This document shows positions 37,254-47,677 of a stretch of DNA of 64,000 nt, piece by piece. The stretch spans positions 62,001-126,000 of the forward strand of contig NZ_JABMKZ010000006.1 of assembly GCF_013204855.1 (NCBI RefSeq). Direction: 5' to 3'. The notes below the pieces were generated by a model. The model did no database searches and was not told the origin of the DNA. It was given only the letters and a program-made list of their open reading frames with translations. Source of the DNA: Paenibacillus alba. GTDB taxonomy: Bacteria; Bacillota; Bacilli; Paenibacillales; NBRC-103111. The first letter of the stretch is position 1; every line of letters starts with the position of its first letter. A program made the position numbers and the translations under genes.

Positions 37254-37299
37254 ACAAAGGTCTCGGCTTTTCCTCATGGAAAAGCCGAGGCCTCTTTGT
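37254..37299 (+). terminator. Terminator of the sigma/anti-sigma operon
   Basis: CTCGGCTTTTCC/GGAAAAGCCGAG with a TCAT loop is a perfect 12-bp stem; a weak T-rich tail follows. Confidence 0.8.
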
Positions 37300-37397
37300 A
37301 TTGGTGAGATGGATTTTGGTGAGACAAGGCAGTATCTGCTCAATTGCGTACTTGAACAAGTCACATGGTTACGACTAGGAAGTCAATATTGTACACT

Positions 37398-37446
37398 CAC
37401 GAGGGTGGAGAGCTCGTGCTATGATGGTTCGAAGAAAGCGCTTTAC
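37398..37446. promoter_or_regulatory. Probable control region of the amylopullulanase gene
   Basis: The inverted repeat CACGAG-N9-CTCGTG (37398-37418) lies just before a TATGAT -10 (37420-37425) and covers a poor -35. The palindrome AAAGCGCTTT (in 37433-37446) resembles a catabolite-response element, with three mismatches to the 14-base consensus. A local repressor or activator plus CcpA would fit a starch-degrading gene; both are inference. Confidence 0.4.
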
Positions 37447-37470
37447 ATTATGTGAGGAGGTTACATAAGG

Positions 37471-40400
37471 ATGCGTTTATGGAACAATAAGAAGGGCTTC
37501 CGTTTTGTTTCAGCGTTCACGGCAGTCCTATTGACTATTCAGCTGCTGGCTGGATGGTTCAGTGGTTCAATCCACGCGGTGGCTGCTGCAGATGAGTTCA
37601 TTGACCAGCCCGGAGGCAACAATAAATGGGTGGTTGTAGGCAGTTTTCAAGGTTGGGACAACGGCTCGGCGGATAGCCGCATGAAGCATTTGGCGGGTGA
37701 GTTCTATGCCTATTCCCGAGATCTCCCTGCGGGTTCTTACGAATTCAAGATCGTTAAGAGCGGTTCGTGGGATGGATACGCGAATAACGGTAATAATTTC
37801 GCTTTCAGCTTGGGAGAGACGACCAAGGTCATGTTCTATTTGAACGATGAGCTGGGGCAGGCTCGTATCTCGCTGCCAGGCGTGGCAGGGATTCAGCAGT
37901 ACATATCGGTACTTGGAGCAGACCAGCAACCTCGCTTGGTGGGCAGCATCCAGCCTGTGTTTGGGGAAGCCGAATGGTCGCCGGCAGGAGCGAATCAACA
38001 GTTCGTGGATTACAATTTCAATAACACTATATACAAGCTGCAGCGTCATATTCCAATAGGCAGCTATGAGGCTAAAGTGGTTTTCGGCAAGGATTGGAAT
38101 ATGCCGAATTATGGAACAGATACAGGGGCTAACTTGAAGCTTGCTGCGTTGGATGCGGCGGAAGTGACGTTCACGATTGACAATTCCACTCCAAATAAAG
38201 CGCTTACACATAATTATGTGGCAAAGGAGGGAGACTTTGATGGTCTGATCAAAAAAGAGAGCCTCATCTTCGACAGCCGCTCGATCACCTACAAGAAACC
38301 TTTCGGCGCGATTCCGGCGGGAGGTCAAGATCTGACGCTGCGGATCGGGGCGGCGAAGGGTGATCTTCAGACAGCGAAGGCGGAGCTGACCGGGCCGGAT
38401 GGCTTGTCGAACGCCTACCTGATGAAGAAAGTCACGACCGTAGGTGACAAGGAGTACTGGGAAGTAACAGTGCCAGCGGTTTCTTTTGCAGGGAAGGTAG
38501 GCATCTGGGGCTACAAATTCATCCTCGTTGACGGTTCGACCAAAGTCGAATATGGGGACGACAATACTCGGGGTGGAATAGGGGCAGTGGCTGACGAAGG
38601 TGCGCTTCCCTATGATCTGACTGTTTATGCCCCGGATTACAAGACACCAGATTGGATGAAGAATGCGGTAGTCTACCAAATCTTCCCCGACCGGTTCTTC
38701 GATGGATCGAAGGATAACAACCGGGCGAAGACCGCGGACGGGGCGCGCGGCGTACTAGATCCGAAGTATGGGACGAGCAAGAACGGCCAGAAGCTGCAGT
38801 ATTTCGACGGGGGCGTCGTGAACGACCCGACACCGGATCAGGTTTGGGGCGGCAATTCAGCCGTACCGGAGAATCCGGACCGCACCAAGCCGGAGAACAA
38901 ACCCTACTACCCGGATGCGAAGACAGATGGAGCTTGGACGAACGAGTTTTACGGCGGTGATGTTCAAGGAATTCAGCAGAAGTTGGATTATTTGAAAGCA
39001 TTGGGAATTACAGCCGTATATCTCAATCCAGTCTCTTGGGCGGCTTCGAACCACAAGTACGATGCGACGGATTACAAACATCTTGATCCGATGTTCGGGC
39101 AGCCGGTGTACAACACGCCGGGGGATCCAGCTTCCGGATTGAACTATGTAAAGACTCGCGAAGCATCGGACCTCGTGTTCGAGAACTTTACGAAGGCTGC
39201 TCGTGCAGTCGGTATCAAAGTGATTAACGACGGCGTGTTTAATCATGTCGGCGATGATTCAATTTATTTTGACCGATACAGCAAATATCCAGAGATCGGT
39301 GCTTACGAGTATTGGGCGGCGGTATTCGACAAAATGAACGAGACACATATCTCGCAGGAGCAGGCTGAGTCCGAGGTGCGTGCTTCTTTTACGAGTCAGA
39401 CTAACCCGATGACGGGAATAAACTACAAGTGGCCTGAGGATTTTCGTTATGTTTCTTGGTTCACGGTAAGCAATGAGAAGGTCAAAGACCGTGACGACGA
39501 CAACCTGCACTACAAATATGATGCTTGGTGGGGTTACGATTCGCTTCCAGTAATGGATGCCAAAGAGCCGCAGATGTCCCCTACAGCGTATCTGCCGGCA
39601 GACACTCTATCCCTTCCGGGAGAGCACGAGTGGAACAATATCCATTACCGCGATAATGTAATCGGGCATTCACTAAATGGTCTTTCTGAGGCGGACGCGC
39701 AGAAAGCGATGCAGTTCGCAAACTCACAGCGCTGGTTATGGATGGGGACGAGTGGCTGGCGTCTCGATGTGGCGCCAGATGTATCGGCAGGCACTTGGGG
39801 CAAATTCCGCGAGGCGGTCAAGTCAACTACAGGCCGAACGAATGTCAATGGCTCAGTGATGGATGAGCCGGTTATTATTGGCGAAGAGTGGGGTGTCGCT
39901 ACGAAATTTTTGTTAGGCGACCAGTTCGATTCCGTTATGAACTATCGGTTCCGTGGCGCGCTGCAGAGCTTCCTCTCGAGCGGTAATGCGGATACGTTCA
40001 ATCAGGCCTTGGAGTCGATTCGCGAGGATTACCCGAAGCAAGCCTGGGAAGCGCTGATGAACCTTGTGGATTCTCACGATACGACGCGTTCTATTACAAA
40101 ATATGATCATCCGGAGTGGGAGGAGGAGCACCTCATCATCGCGCCGGAGGCAAGTGAACGTGCAAAGAAGCTGCAAGAGCTGACCGTTATTTTCCAAATG
40201 GGCTATCCGGGAGCTCCAACCATCTACTATGGGGATGAAGTGGGCCTCACAGGCACGAAAGATCCGGATTCCCGGCGATTCTTCCCATGGGAGCGGGTTA
40301 CAGCGAATGGGGACGGTTCGTTCAGCGGCACTGGCGCTTACCAGAACCTTTTGAACGTGTATCAGAAAGCGGTGAAAGTCAGGGGGGACAATGCAGTCTT

Positions 40401-43400
40401 CCGCACTGGGGAGCTGAAAGCGGTCTATGCCAAAGGCAATGCCATCGCGTATGCACGCAAGAATGATTCCCGTGGGGCTCTGCTCGTCGTCAACCGCGGT
40501 GCTGAGGCGTTGACGATGGAAGCGGATGTTGCCGGCTTCTTGCCAGATGGCCTCAAACTTACCGACCAGCTGTACGGCAGTGCTAAGGCTACTGTAGTTT
40601 CAGGTAAAATCTCCTTGACCATTCCAGCGCTTACCGGCTTTATGATGGTGTCGGACAGCGAGCTTCAAGCGGTGCCACAGGTAACCGGTGTAAGGTCTGC
40701 AGGCGGCAACGGTCAAGTGATGCTGTCTTGGAATGCGGTAAGCGGAGCCGAATCTTATCAAATATACCGTGCGGTGATCGAAGGCGGGGCGGTACAGCTC
40801 GTTGGATCGACAAACAACTTAAATCAAGTTGACATGAACGTGGTTAACGGAACGAAATATTACTACGCGGTTACGGCGCGAATCGGAGCTGGAGAAAGCT
40901 TCCTCAGTGACATGACAGCTGCTACACCGGCGTTCACTATCGCATCGGTAGGAACACCGAGCACGGTGACGGAGAATGTCTATGCAGGCGTTGGCAAGAC
41001 TACCGGTCATATTACGGTGAATGTGCGGGTGCCGGGACTGACGGATGATCCAGCGTTTACTGGCAAAGAAGCTGCGAATTTGCTGGCACGACTCGCGTAC
41101 TATAAAGACGGTTCTGATCCTCTCTTAGCTCAGGATACGAAGCTGCGTTATGACAACGATCAATCCGGAGGCACCAAACAGTATTGGGGATCCTTTGAAC
41201 CGACCGAAGCGGGAATTTATCAATATTATGCCAAATTTTCGACGGACAATGGGGAGAATTATACCCAATCAAGCACGGTAACGCTTGAGGTCTATAGCGA
41301 CCCGAACGATAAGACAGCTCCGTCTGCTCCGGCACTCTCGACCATTGCTGTAGAATCGAACAGGGCTCAGCTCACATGGACTTCCGATGATAACAGCATT
41401 GCTGGCTTTGAAGTATACCGCCAGACGGTTACCGACAGCACATATCAGAAAATTGCGACGCTGGCAGCAACGGCAAGAGGCTTTACGGATTACGCGGTGA
41501 GTAACGATACGCTGTATACGTACCAAGTAGCAGCATTCGATCAAGCGTACAATCGATCTTTATCCGAAAAGCAATCGGTCACTCCGAAGCTTGTTATGGT
41601 GGATGTGCTTCTGCGTCTCCACTTACCGGATTACACGCCAACTAGCGATGATATCAACATTGCGGGCAGTCTGAACGGCTGGAATGCCAGTTCCACGAAG
41701 CTCCATGTGCCGAGCGGTGCAACCGACCGCGGTGTTGTGGAATACAGCTTCAAGATGATGGCTGGCAAGAGCATTGAATACAAGTACACCCGCGGCACTT
41801 GGGAGACGGAAGCCTTCACGTCCCACAGCAGGACTCCGGGAGATAGGGCTGATTATGGCAACTGGGCTTACAGCTCCACAGATACGAATATGAAGCTGAC
41901 CATCCAAAATCAGGGTGGCAACCAAATGGTTGTGAACGATTACGTCCTGCGCTGGGTCGATATGCCGATGATTTTGACCATGCCGCGTATTACTTACGGC
42001 AGCAATGTCTCGTACTCGACGGAGGAAAGCAGCTTCAAGCTTAAAGGAGTTGTCCCGTACGGTGTTAACTTTACCATGAATGGGCAGCCTTTGCCGGAGG
42101 GCAGTATGGATGCCATAGGCAATGTGGAGCTGAGCTCCATTCCACTTAAACCAGGTTTGAACAAGTTCGAGATGCACATTGAACCGACGCCTGCAACGCT
42201 GGCCCTTCCTTGGTACACAGACAAGGGACGCGCAGGTCAGGCAACGAAGACGATTGCGCTTACTATTACGCGTACTTCAGGTGGCGAAAGCAACACGGAG
42301 CCAACCGTGGATAAAGGCACAAACTCGGGCGGTACAGTAACAACTGATATTCCATCTGCCCCGAAACAAGTAGATGATTCCGCTTTGAAGAAAGGCAAGG
42401 ATGGCAAAGTCGTTATCGAACTGAGAGCGGATGAGCGTGAAATTCAGCTGCCCCCGAATGCTGCGGGACTGTTAGGCTCGAACGTTCTGGAAATTAAGCA
42501 AGGCAATGTAACCCTCCAATTTCCGTCGGGATTGCTTGCAGCGCTGGCTAAATTGATTCCCGGAGACGCTATGCAAGACGCTAAGCTGTCGATCACTGTG
42601 AACACCCTCGCAACCGAGGTTGGTCAGAAGCTGATCCGTCAAGGAGCGGCAAGCGCAGGCGCGGACGTCAAGTCCGTTAGCGATGTGTATGATTTCAGCC
42701 TGTCTGCTGTGACGAAGGATGGGAAAGTGTTGAAGTTGTCTGCTTTTGAACAGCCAATTACACTGAACTTCCATGTTCAAGAAGGAGCGAACCTCCAACT
42801 AAGCGGCGTGTACAACGTGAGTGAAGCAGGTCAGCTTGACTATATCGGCGGTACTTGGCAGAACGGTATACTGACGGCGAAAGTCTCACACTTTAGCAAA
42901 TACGCCGTATTGGCATACAACAAATCTTTTGCTGACTTGCCTCTACATCACTGGGCGGCAGCCGCTGTGAAAGAACTGGCAGCGAAGCAGGTTGTGGAAG
43001 GCATTACGCTTACCTCGTTCGCACCTGAACGGGAAGTTACGCGAGCGGAGTTTTCCGCTATGCTCGTACGAGCGCTGAAGCTGCCGACAAAAGCTGCAGC
43101 GGCGCTTCCATTCACCGATGTGGAAAGCAGTGCCTGGTACGCGGCAGCCGTAGCAGCTGCATATGCGAACGGCATCGTCGGCGGACGCGACAGTGCAGCA
43201 TTTGCGCCAGATTCCCCAATCACCCGCCAAGAAATGGCGGCTATGGTGGTACGTGCTTATGGTGTGCAGTCAGGCAAAAACGTCCCGTCAGCAGCTGGCG
43301 GACAATTGGACTTGAATGACGCAGCAGGAATCGCGCCGTGGGCCGAAGGTTTCGTACGGCTGGCGCTGGAACTGAAGCTAATGCAAGGGCGCGGTGAGCG

Positions 43401-43482
43401 TGAGTTTGTTCCAGAAGGTATCACCACCCGTGCTGAAAGCGCGCAGGTTCTCCTCAATCTGCTTCAAGTCATCACTCCATAA
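37471..43482 (+). CDS. SLH-anchored amylopullulanase, 2003 aa
   Basis: This giant surface enzyme degrades starch and pullulan outside the cell. In order: signal peptide (about 1-37), two X25-like modules (about 45-240; GSFQGWDNG), a CBM34-like domain (about 262-385), a GH13 catalytic domain (about 395-1000) with nucleophile D766 (GWRLDVAPD), acid/base E805 (GEEWG) and D870 (VDSHDTTR), two fibronectin-III domains (about 1070-1150 and 1280-1370) around an alpha-amylase/pullulanase Ig-like domain, a starch-binding module (about 1375-1490; GSLNGWNAS), a linker, and three SLH domains (about 1815-2003). All catalytic residues are present. GAGGAGG lies ten bases before the ATG. Confidence 0.93.
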   Translation: MRLWNNKKGFRFVSAFTAVLLTIQLLAGWFSGSIHAVAAADEFIDQPGGNNKWVVVGSFQGWDNGSADSRMKHLAGEFYAYSRDLPAGSYEFKIVKSGSWDGYANNGNNFAFSLGETTKVMFYLNDELGQARISLPGVAGIQQYISVLGADQQPRLVGSIQPVFGEAEWSPAGANQQFVDYNFNNTIYKLQRHIPIGSYEAKVVFGKDWNMPNYGTDTGANLKLAALDAAEVTFTIDNSTPNKALTHNYVAKEGDFDGLIKKESLIFDSRSITYKKPFGAIPAGGQDLTLRIGAAKGDLQTAKAELTGPDGLSNAYLMKKVTTVGDKEYWEVTVPAVSFAGKVGIWGYKFILVDGSTKVEYGDDNTRGGIGAVADEGALPYDLTVYAPDYKTPDWMKNAVVYQIFPDRFFDGSKDNNRAKTADGARGVLDPKYGTSKNGQKLQYFDGGVVNDPTPDQVWGGNSAVPENPDRTKPENKPYYPDAKTDGAWTNEFYGGDVQGIQQKLDYLKALGITAVYLNPVSWAASNHKYDATDYKHLDPMFGQPVYNTPGDPASGLNYVKTREASDLVFENFTKAARAVGIKVINDGVFNHVGDDSIYFDRYSKYPEIGAYEYWAAVFDKMNETHISQEQAESEVRASFTSQTNPMTGINYKWPEDFRYVSWFTVSNEKVKDRDDDNLHYKYDAWWGYDSLPVMDAKEPQMSPTAYLPADTLSLPGEHEWNNIHYRDNVIGHSLNGLSEADAQKAMQFANSQRWLWMGTSGWRLDVAPDVSAGTWGKFREAVKSTTGRTNVNGSVMDEPVIIGEEWGVATKFLLGDQFDSVMNYRFRGALQSFLSSGNADTFNQALESIREDYPKQAWEALMNLVDSHDTTRSITKYDHPEWEEEHLIIAPEASERAKKLQELTVIFQMGYPGAPTIYYGDEVGLTGTKDPDSRRFFPWERVTANGDGSFSGTGAYQNLLNVYQKAVKVRGDNAVFRTGELKAVYAKGNAIAYARKNDSRGALLVVNRGAEALTMEADVAGFLPDGLKLTDQLYGSAKATVVSGKISLTIPALTGFMMVSDSELQAVPQVTGVRSAGGNGQVMLSWNAVSGAESYQIYRAVIEGGAVQLVGSTNNLNQVDMNVVNGTKYYYAVTARIGAGESFLSDMTAATPAFTIASVGTPSTVTENVYAGVGKTTGHITVNVRVPGLTDDPAFTGKEAANLLARLAYYKDGSDPLLAQDTKLRYDNDQSGGTKQYWGSFEPTEAGIYQYYAKFSTDNGENYTQSSTVTLEVYSDPNDKTAPSAPALSTIAVESNRAQLTWTSDDNSIAGFEVYRQTVTDSTYQKIATLAATARGFTDYAVSNDTLYTYQVAAFDQAYNRSLSEKQSVTPKLVMVDVLLRLHLPDYTPTSDDINIAGSLNGWNASSTKLHVPSGATDRGVVEYSFKMMAGKSIEYKYTRGTWETEAFTSHSRTPGDRADYGNWAYSSTDTNMKLTIQNQGGNQMVVNDYVLRWVDMPMILTMPRITYGSNVSYSTEESSFKLKGVVPYGVNFTMNGQPLPEGSMDAIGNVELSSIPLKPGLNKFEMHIEPTPATLALPWYTDKGRAGQATKTIALTITRTSGGESNTEPTVDKGTNSGGTVTTDIPSAPKQVDDSALKKGKDGKVVIELRADEREIQLPPNAAGLLGSNVLEIKQGNVTLQFPSGLLAALAKLIPGDAMQDAKLSITVNTLATEVGQKLIRQGAASAGADVKSVSDVYDFSLSAVTKDGKVLKLSAFEQPITLNFHVQEGANLQLSGVYNVSEAGQLDYIGGTWQNGILTAKVSHFSKYAVLAYNKSFADLPLHHWAAAAVKELAAKQVVEGITLTSFAPEREVTRAEFSAMLVRALKLPTKAAAALPFTDVESSAWYAAAVAAAYANGIVGGRDSAAFAPDSPITRQEMAAMVVRAYGVQSGKNVPSAAGGQLDLNDAAGIAPWAEGFVRLALELKLMQGRGEREFVPEGITTRAESAQVLLNLLQVITP

Positions 43483-43485
43483 TAG

Positions 43486-43528
43486 AAAGCCCTCGAATAC
43501 GCCCAAAGCGGGGATTCGAGGGCTTTTT
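43486..43528 (+). terminator. Terminator of the amylopullulanase gene
   Basis: AAAGCCCTCGAAT pairs with ATTCGAGGGCTTT around a 15-base loop and ends in a T-run; it starts 3 bases after the stop. Confidence 0.88.
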
Positions 43529-43552
43529 GTCTTTGAATGATCTGCACATCCG

Positions 43553-44446
43553 CTAGCGTGTGTGTATCCCTTTCAAAGTTTCAAACAGATGATTGGCAGA
43601 AGCAGAAAGCGGTGTGCTTTTCAATGTGACAATCCCCACTTTTCGGGCGGGCAAGGGCGTTGTTAATTGAATTTCGTATAGAGCGCCATCCAGTAGCTCT
43701 TGTTTAACGAATTCTTTGGTTGCGCAGGCTATGCCGAATCCATTTCGGGCAAATTCGATCAGCAAATCAACACTGCCGAGTTCAATTTCAGGTTTGATGG
43801 ATAAACCATTCTGCTGGGCAAAATGATCCAAATAAGCTCGGGTGCTGCTGCCTTTTTCAAGCAAAATCAAGGGCTGCTCAAGCAGTTGTTCAAGAGGAAT
43901 CGGTTTTTCCGCAAGATGCTTGTACATGTCGCCGGCAAGGAAACAATCCTGGATGCTTACGCTTTCTTGGATCGTGATTTGAGAGTCCGAGTAGGGTAGA
44001 TTCACGATACCGAGGTCAATTTTCCCCTCTTTTAATAAAGCTATGGTCTCGGTGGTCGTTCGATTGGTCACTTGTATTTTTATTTTCGGAAATGCTTCAT
44101 GAAATTGTTTGAGGTGTGGCAGCAGAAAATGTTTGCAAAGGGTATCGCCAGCGCCAATTCGTACTTCGCCATGTGTCAGTTGATGCATCTCTGTAAGTAT
44201 TCGTTCGCCATTCTGAATGAAATGATAGGCCTGTTCGATGTAAGTAAAAAGCTCGCGTCCCTCTGTTGTTAAGGTTACCCCTCGGGCTGTACGTACAAAT
44301 AGCTGGCCGCCAAGTTTAGCTTCCAACTGCTTGATGGAATGAGTTACAGCTGGCTGTGTAACGAAGAGTTCTTCGGCCGCTTTGGAGAGGCTTCCAGCTT
44401 TGGCGGTGATATAGAAAACTTGATAAAGTTCCATATTGTGAATCAT
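43553..44446 (-). CDS. LysR-type transcriptional regulator
   Basis: The 297-residue regulator has the N-terminal helix-turn-helix (FYITAKAGSLSKAAEELFVTQPAVTHSIKQLE) and a periplasmic-binding-like effector domain (about residues 90-290). It is divergent from the purA paralogue with a 120-bp gap, the classic arrangement for a LysR regulator and its target. A perfect palindrome lies 15 bp upstream. The effector is unknown. TTGGAGGCG precedes the ATG. Confidence 0.92.
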   Translation of the reverse strand: MIHNMELYQVFYITAKAGSLSKAAEELFVTQPAVTHSIKQLEAKLGGQLFVRTARGVTLTTEGRELFTYIEQAYHFIQNGERILTEMHQLTHGEVRIGAGDTLCKHFLLPHLKQFHEAFPKIKIQVTNRTTTETIALLKEGKIDLGIVNLPYSDSQITIQESVSIQDCFLAGDMYKHLAEKPIPLEQLLEQPLILLEKGSSTRAYLDHFAQQNGLSIKPEIELGSVDLLIEFARNGFGIACATKEFVKQELLDGALYEIQLTTPLPARKVGIVTLKSTPLSASANHLFETLKGIHTR

Positions 44447-44460
44447 AGTCCGCCTCCAAG

Positions 44461-44479
44461 ATATTATTTTAAATAATAT
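44461..44479. promoter_or_regulatory. Candidate LysR operator
   Basis: The 19-bp sequence ATATTATTTTAAATAATAT is a perfect palindrome about its central base and has the T-N11-A form of LysR boxes. It lies between the LysR gene and the purA-like gene. Confidence 0.5.
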
Positions 44480-44566
44480 ATGATATTACTAATATTAATT
44501 TTATTTATGATTTAGTTGTAATTATACTTGGTTATGGGAAGTTATTTCAACAGAGGATGGTGCTTG

Positions 44567-45847
44567 ATGATGACGATTACAGCTATTGTAGGAGCAAATT
44601 GGGGAGACGAAGGAAAAGGGAAGCTGACAGATGTGCTTGCTGTTCATTCTCAGTTTGTTGTTAGATACCAGGGAGGTAGCAATGCAGGCCATACGATTAT
44701 TAATGAGTTTGGAAAGTTTACGTTGCACTTGCTGCCATCCGGCGTTTTTTATCCAGAAACCACGAACGTCATTGGACCTGGCGTTGCTTTGAATATGAAT
44801 AAATTCAAGATGGAGCTTCAGGAATTAGTCAAAAGAGGGATACACGAGCCTAAAGTATGCATCTCAGATCGGGCACAAGTCGTACTTCCTTATCACATCC
44901 TATTTGATGAGTTGGAGGAGGAGCGCTTAGGGAGCAGCAAGTTTGGATCAACGAAGCAGGGAATAGCTCCATTTTATGCGGATAAATATGCAAAGCTTGG
45001 GATTCAAGTATCTGAATTATTTGATGAAAATCTGCTGAGAACTAAATTAAACATGGCATTGGATTCGAAAAACATTCTATTGACACATCTGTATAACAAG
45101 TCGCCTCTTCATGTTGATCAGTTAATGGAAGAGCTGCAGGAGCAGGCTGCCTTCATCAAACCTTATGTATGCGATACAACCGTTCTGTTGCAGGAAGCAT
45201 TGTCCAAAGGGCAAGCTATCCTAGTTGAAGGACAATTAGGAGCGTTGCGTGACCCTGATCATGGTACTTACCCGTATACTACTTCATCCTCTACATTAGC
45301 TGGGTTCGCAGCAGTTGGGGCTGGTGTACCGCCGTACGCCATCAATAAAGTTGTAGCTGTTACGAAGGCGTATTCCAGTTGTGTTGGCGAGGGACCATTT
45401 GTATCTGAAATTATGACAGACGAAGCTTTGGAGCTTCGCAAACGTGGCGGGGACGCGGGAGAATATGGAGTAACAACCGGAAGGCCAAGGCGAGTAGGCT
45501 GGTTTGATGCTGTTGCGACCAAGTACGGGTGTCAGGTACAAGGGGCTACTGAGGTTGCTTTGACAAACTTGGATGTACTAGGATATTTGGAGGAAATTCC
45601 AATGTGCATCGCTTATCGTATCGACAATGAGCTCAGTACAGAGTTCTCTTCTACCTCTCGGTTAAAGCAGGCTGAGCCTGTATATGAAAGCATGCCAGGT
45701 TGGAAATGCGATATTTCTCATATTCGCACGTTTGAGAATCTCCCGATTGCCGCTCAGAATTACGTGCTCGCCATAGAAAAATTAATTCAAGCACCTATTC
45801 GTTGGATCTCCGTAGGGCCTAAGCGGGAGCAAATGATTGAACGGTAA
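44567..45847 (+). CDS. Adenylosuccinate synthetase paralogue (PurA family)
   Basis: The 427-residue product has the PurA GTP/IMP site GANWGDEGKGK, with the catalytic Asp present, NAGHTI, and TTGRPRRVGWFDAV. It would join IMP and aspartate to adenylosuccinate. The middle motif reads VEGQLGALRDPDHGTYPYTTSSSTLAG, which differs from the usual [21 protein letters not shown], so it is a divergent member. Its place opposite a LysR regulator rather than in a purine cluster suggests a conditional second copy. The start is one of two ATGs at 44567/44570 after GAGGATGG. An alternative substrate cannot be excluded. Confidence 0.8.
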   Translation: MMTITAIVGANWGDEGKGKLTDVLAVHSQFVVRYQGGSNAGHTIINEFGKFTLHLLPSGVFYPETTNVIGPGVALNMNKFKMELQELVKRGIHEPKVCISDRAQVVLPYHILFDELEEERLGSSKFGSTKQGIAPFYADKYAKLGIQVSELFDENLLRTKLNMALDSKNILLTHLYNKSPLHVDQLMEELQEQAAFIKPYVCDTTVLLQEALSKGQAILVEGQLGALRDPDHGTYPYTTSSSTLAGFAAVGAGVPPYAINKVVAVTKAYSSCVGEGPFVSEIMTDEALELRKRGGDAGEYGVTTGRPRRVGWFDAVATKYGCQVQGATEVALTNLDVLGYLEEIPMCIAYRIDNELSTEFSSTSRLKQAEPVYESMPGWKCDISHIRTFENLPIAAQNYVLAIEKLIQAPIRWISVGPKREQMIER

Positions 45848-45929
45848 TGAGGTTAGACAAACCTCAAGGCCCTTGATTTGGGTGAACGATCAAGGGCCTC
45901 ATGGCGATATGCCTTCCATCTAATAATAG

Positions 45930-46352
45930 CTAGTTGCCTGAGTTAACAAATTGTTCGATTCGCCGCTTAATGGCATCGCGGACTTCTCTGAACTGTGCTG
46001 TAATTTGTTCTTCTGTTCCCACGGCCTTGGCAGGATCGTCAAAGCCCCAGTGCCAGCGTTCTGCCTTGGCATTATGGACAACTGGACAGTTGTCGTTGGC
46101 ATGACCGCATAACGTAATGATGTAATCGGCTTGGCTTAGAATCTCAGGGTTAATGACGTCTGAAGTATGGTGCGAAATATCAAGGCCATCTTCCTTCATC
46201 GCGGCAACAGCTCTGGGATTTAAACCATGGGCTTCCAGACCCGCACTTTTCACTTCGTATTTATCACTGCCCAAAGCTTTTAAATACCCATCTGCTATTT
46301 GGCTGCGGCATGAATTTCCTGTGCAAAGAAAATAGACAACTTTTTTGTTCAT
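45930..46352 (-). CDS. arsC: Arsenate reductase, thioredoxin-coupled
   Basis: The 140-residue enzyme reduces arsenate to arsenite. It has the low-molecular-weight phosphatase fold with C10 and C15 (CTGNSCRS) and the redox pair C82 and C89, the same positions as in Bacillus ArsC, so it should use thioredoxin. It is the last gene of arsR-arsB-arsC; AAGGGGA precedes the ATG. Between it and the convergent purA-like gene lies a GGCCCTTGAT/ATCAAGGGCC hairpin without a T-run. Confidence 0.95.
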   Translation of the reverse strand: MNKKVVYFLCTGNSCRSQIADGYLKALGSDKYEVKSAGLEAHGLNPRAVAAMKEDGLDISHHTSDVINPEILSQADYIITLCGHANDNCPVVHNAKAERWHWGFDDPAKAVGTEEQITAQFREVRDAIKRRIEQFVNSGN

Positions 46353-46372
46353 ATGAACATCCCCTTATCGAA

Positions 46373-47668
46373 TCATGATGAAACCATCAGCAACCATATA
46401 TACAAGCCGACTAATGTCATAAACAAAGTAGGAACCGTAAGCACGATACCCATTTTAAAATAAGCGCCCCACGTGATTTTCAAGCCTTTTTTGGACAAAA
46501 CGTGCAGCCATAGCAAGGTCGCAAGCGAGCCGATCGGCGTAATTTTGGGTCCCAAATCCGAGCCGATGACATTGGCATAAATGAGGGCTTCTCGTAAAAC
46601 TCCTTCTGTTTGTGTGCCTTGGATGGCTAAAGCATCAATTAAAACAGTCGGTAGGTTATTCATGACCGAGGAGAGAATCGCCGCGATGAAGCCCATGCCG
46701 ATGGTGGCTGCAAAAAGTCCTTTTCCAGACATATAGCCAATCCATTCGCCGAGAACGTCCGTTAAACCGACATTTTTCAAACCGTATACAACAACGTACA
46801 TGCCGATGGAGAAAATGACGACCGTCCAAGGCGCATCTTTGATAATCTTTTTCGTTTCAATGGCTTTGCTGGAGCGAGCGATGAGAATGAAGAAAAAGGC
46901 CGCGGTTAAGGCAATGAATGAAACCGGAATTTTAATAAAACCACTGATGAAATACGCAGCTAACAGGATAATCAGAATTAACCATGACAAGCGGAAAAGC
47001 TGCACATCTTTGATGGCGTCTGCTGGACGTTTCAGCTCAGAAACTTCGAACTGGGAAGGGATATCTTTCCTGAAATAGACAAATAGAACTAATAAGCTTG
47101 CAATGAGGGAGAAGAGACTGGCAACAACCATTCGGCTCGCATACGTGGTAAAATCAATCCCGAAAAAGTCAGCCGATACGATGTTCACCAAGTTGCTCAC
47201 TGTGAATGGAAGAGACGCTGTATCAGCAATAAATCCGCTAGCCATAATGAACGGAAGGATCATCGGATTGGGCAATTTTAAAGCTCTTGCCATAGCTAGG
47301 ACGATGGGAGTCAGAATCAGCGCGGCGCCATCATTCGCGAAAAGGGCTGAAACGGCTGCTCCGAGCAGAATGACATAGACGAACATGACTTTACCGTTTC
47401 CTTTGGCCGCACGTGCCATATGCAAAGCTGCCCATTCGAAGAATCCTATGCTGTCGAGGATGAGGGAGATTAGGATGATTCCCACAAAAGCCAAGGTAGC
47501 ATTCCAAACGATGCCTGTTACCGTAACAACATCTTGAAGACTAACAACCTGGCAAAGAAGGGCGAGAATGGCACCTGCCGAAGCAGACCATCCGATACTT
47601 AAGCCTCTGGGCTGCCAGATGACAAAAAAGAGTGTAAGCAAGAAAATACTGATTGCTAAAAAAACCAT
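46373..47668 (-). CDS. arsB: Arsenite efflux permease ArsB
   Basis: The 431-residue membrane protein has about twelve transmembrane segments and the ArsB/NhaD features ([49 protein letters not shown]). It exports arsenite made by ArsC, driven by the proton gradient; no ArsA ATPase is present. AGGAGG precedes the ATG; arsC follows after 20 bp and arsR precedes by 9 bp. Confidence 0.95.
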   Translation of the reverse strand: MVFLAISIFLLTLFFVIWQPRGLSIGWSASAGAILALLCQVVSLQDVVTVTGIVWNATLAFVGIILISLILDSIGFFEWAALHMARAAKGNGKVMFVYVILLGAAVSALFANDGAALILTPIVLAMARALKLPNPMILPFIMASGFIADTASLPFTVSNLVNIVSADFFGIDFTTYASRMVVASLFSLIASLLVLFVYFRKDIPSQFEVSELKRPADAIKDVQLFRLSWLILIILLAAYFISGFIKIPVSFIALTAAFFFILIARSSKAIETKKIIKDAPWTVVIFSIGMYVVVYGLKNVGLTDVLGEWIGYMSGKGLFAATIGMGFIAAILSSVMNNLPTVLIDALAIQGTQTEGVLREALIYANVIGSDLGPKITPIGSLATLLWLHVLSKKGLKITWGAYFKMGIVLTVPTLFMTLVGLYIWLLMVSS

Positions 47669-47677
47669 GACTTCCTC

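Noticed and set aside
37567..38679. 370-residue minus-strand frame in the amylopullulanase gene
   Set aside because: Antisense of clearly coding sequence; composition is Arg/His-rich as expected for a shadow.
44567..45847. PurZ (2-aminoadenine genome synthesis) instead of PurA
   Set aside because: The catalytic Asp of WGDEGKGK is kept, and no phage genes are near; a PurA paralogue is the simpler reading.
45868..45897. Terminator between the purA-like gene and arsC
   Set aside because: A good GGCCCTTGAT stem exists, but neither strand has a T-run, so termination is not supported.
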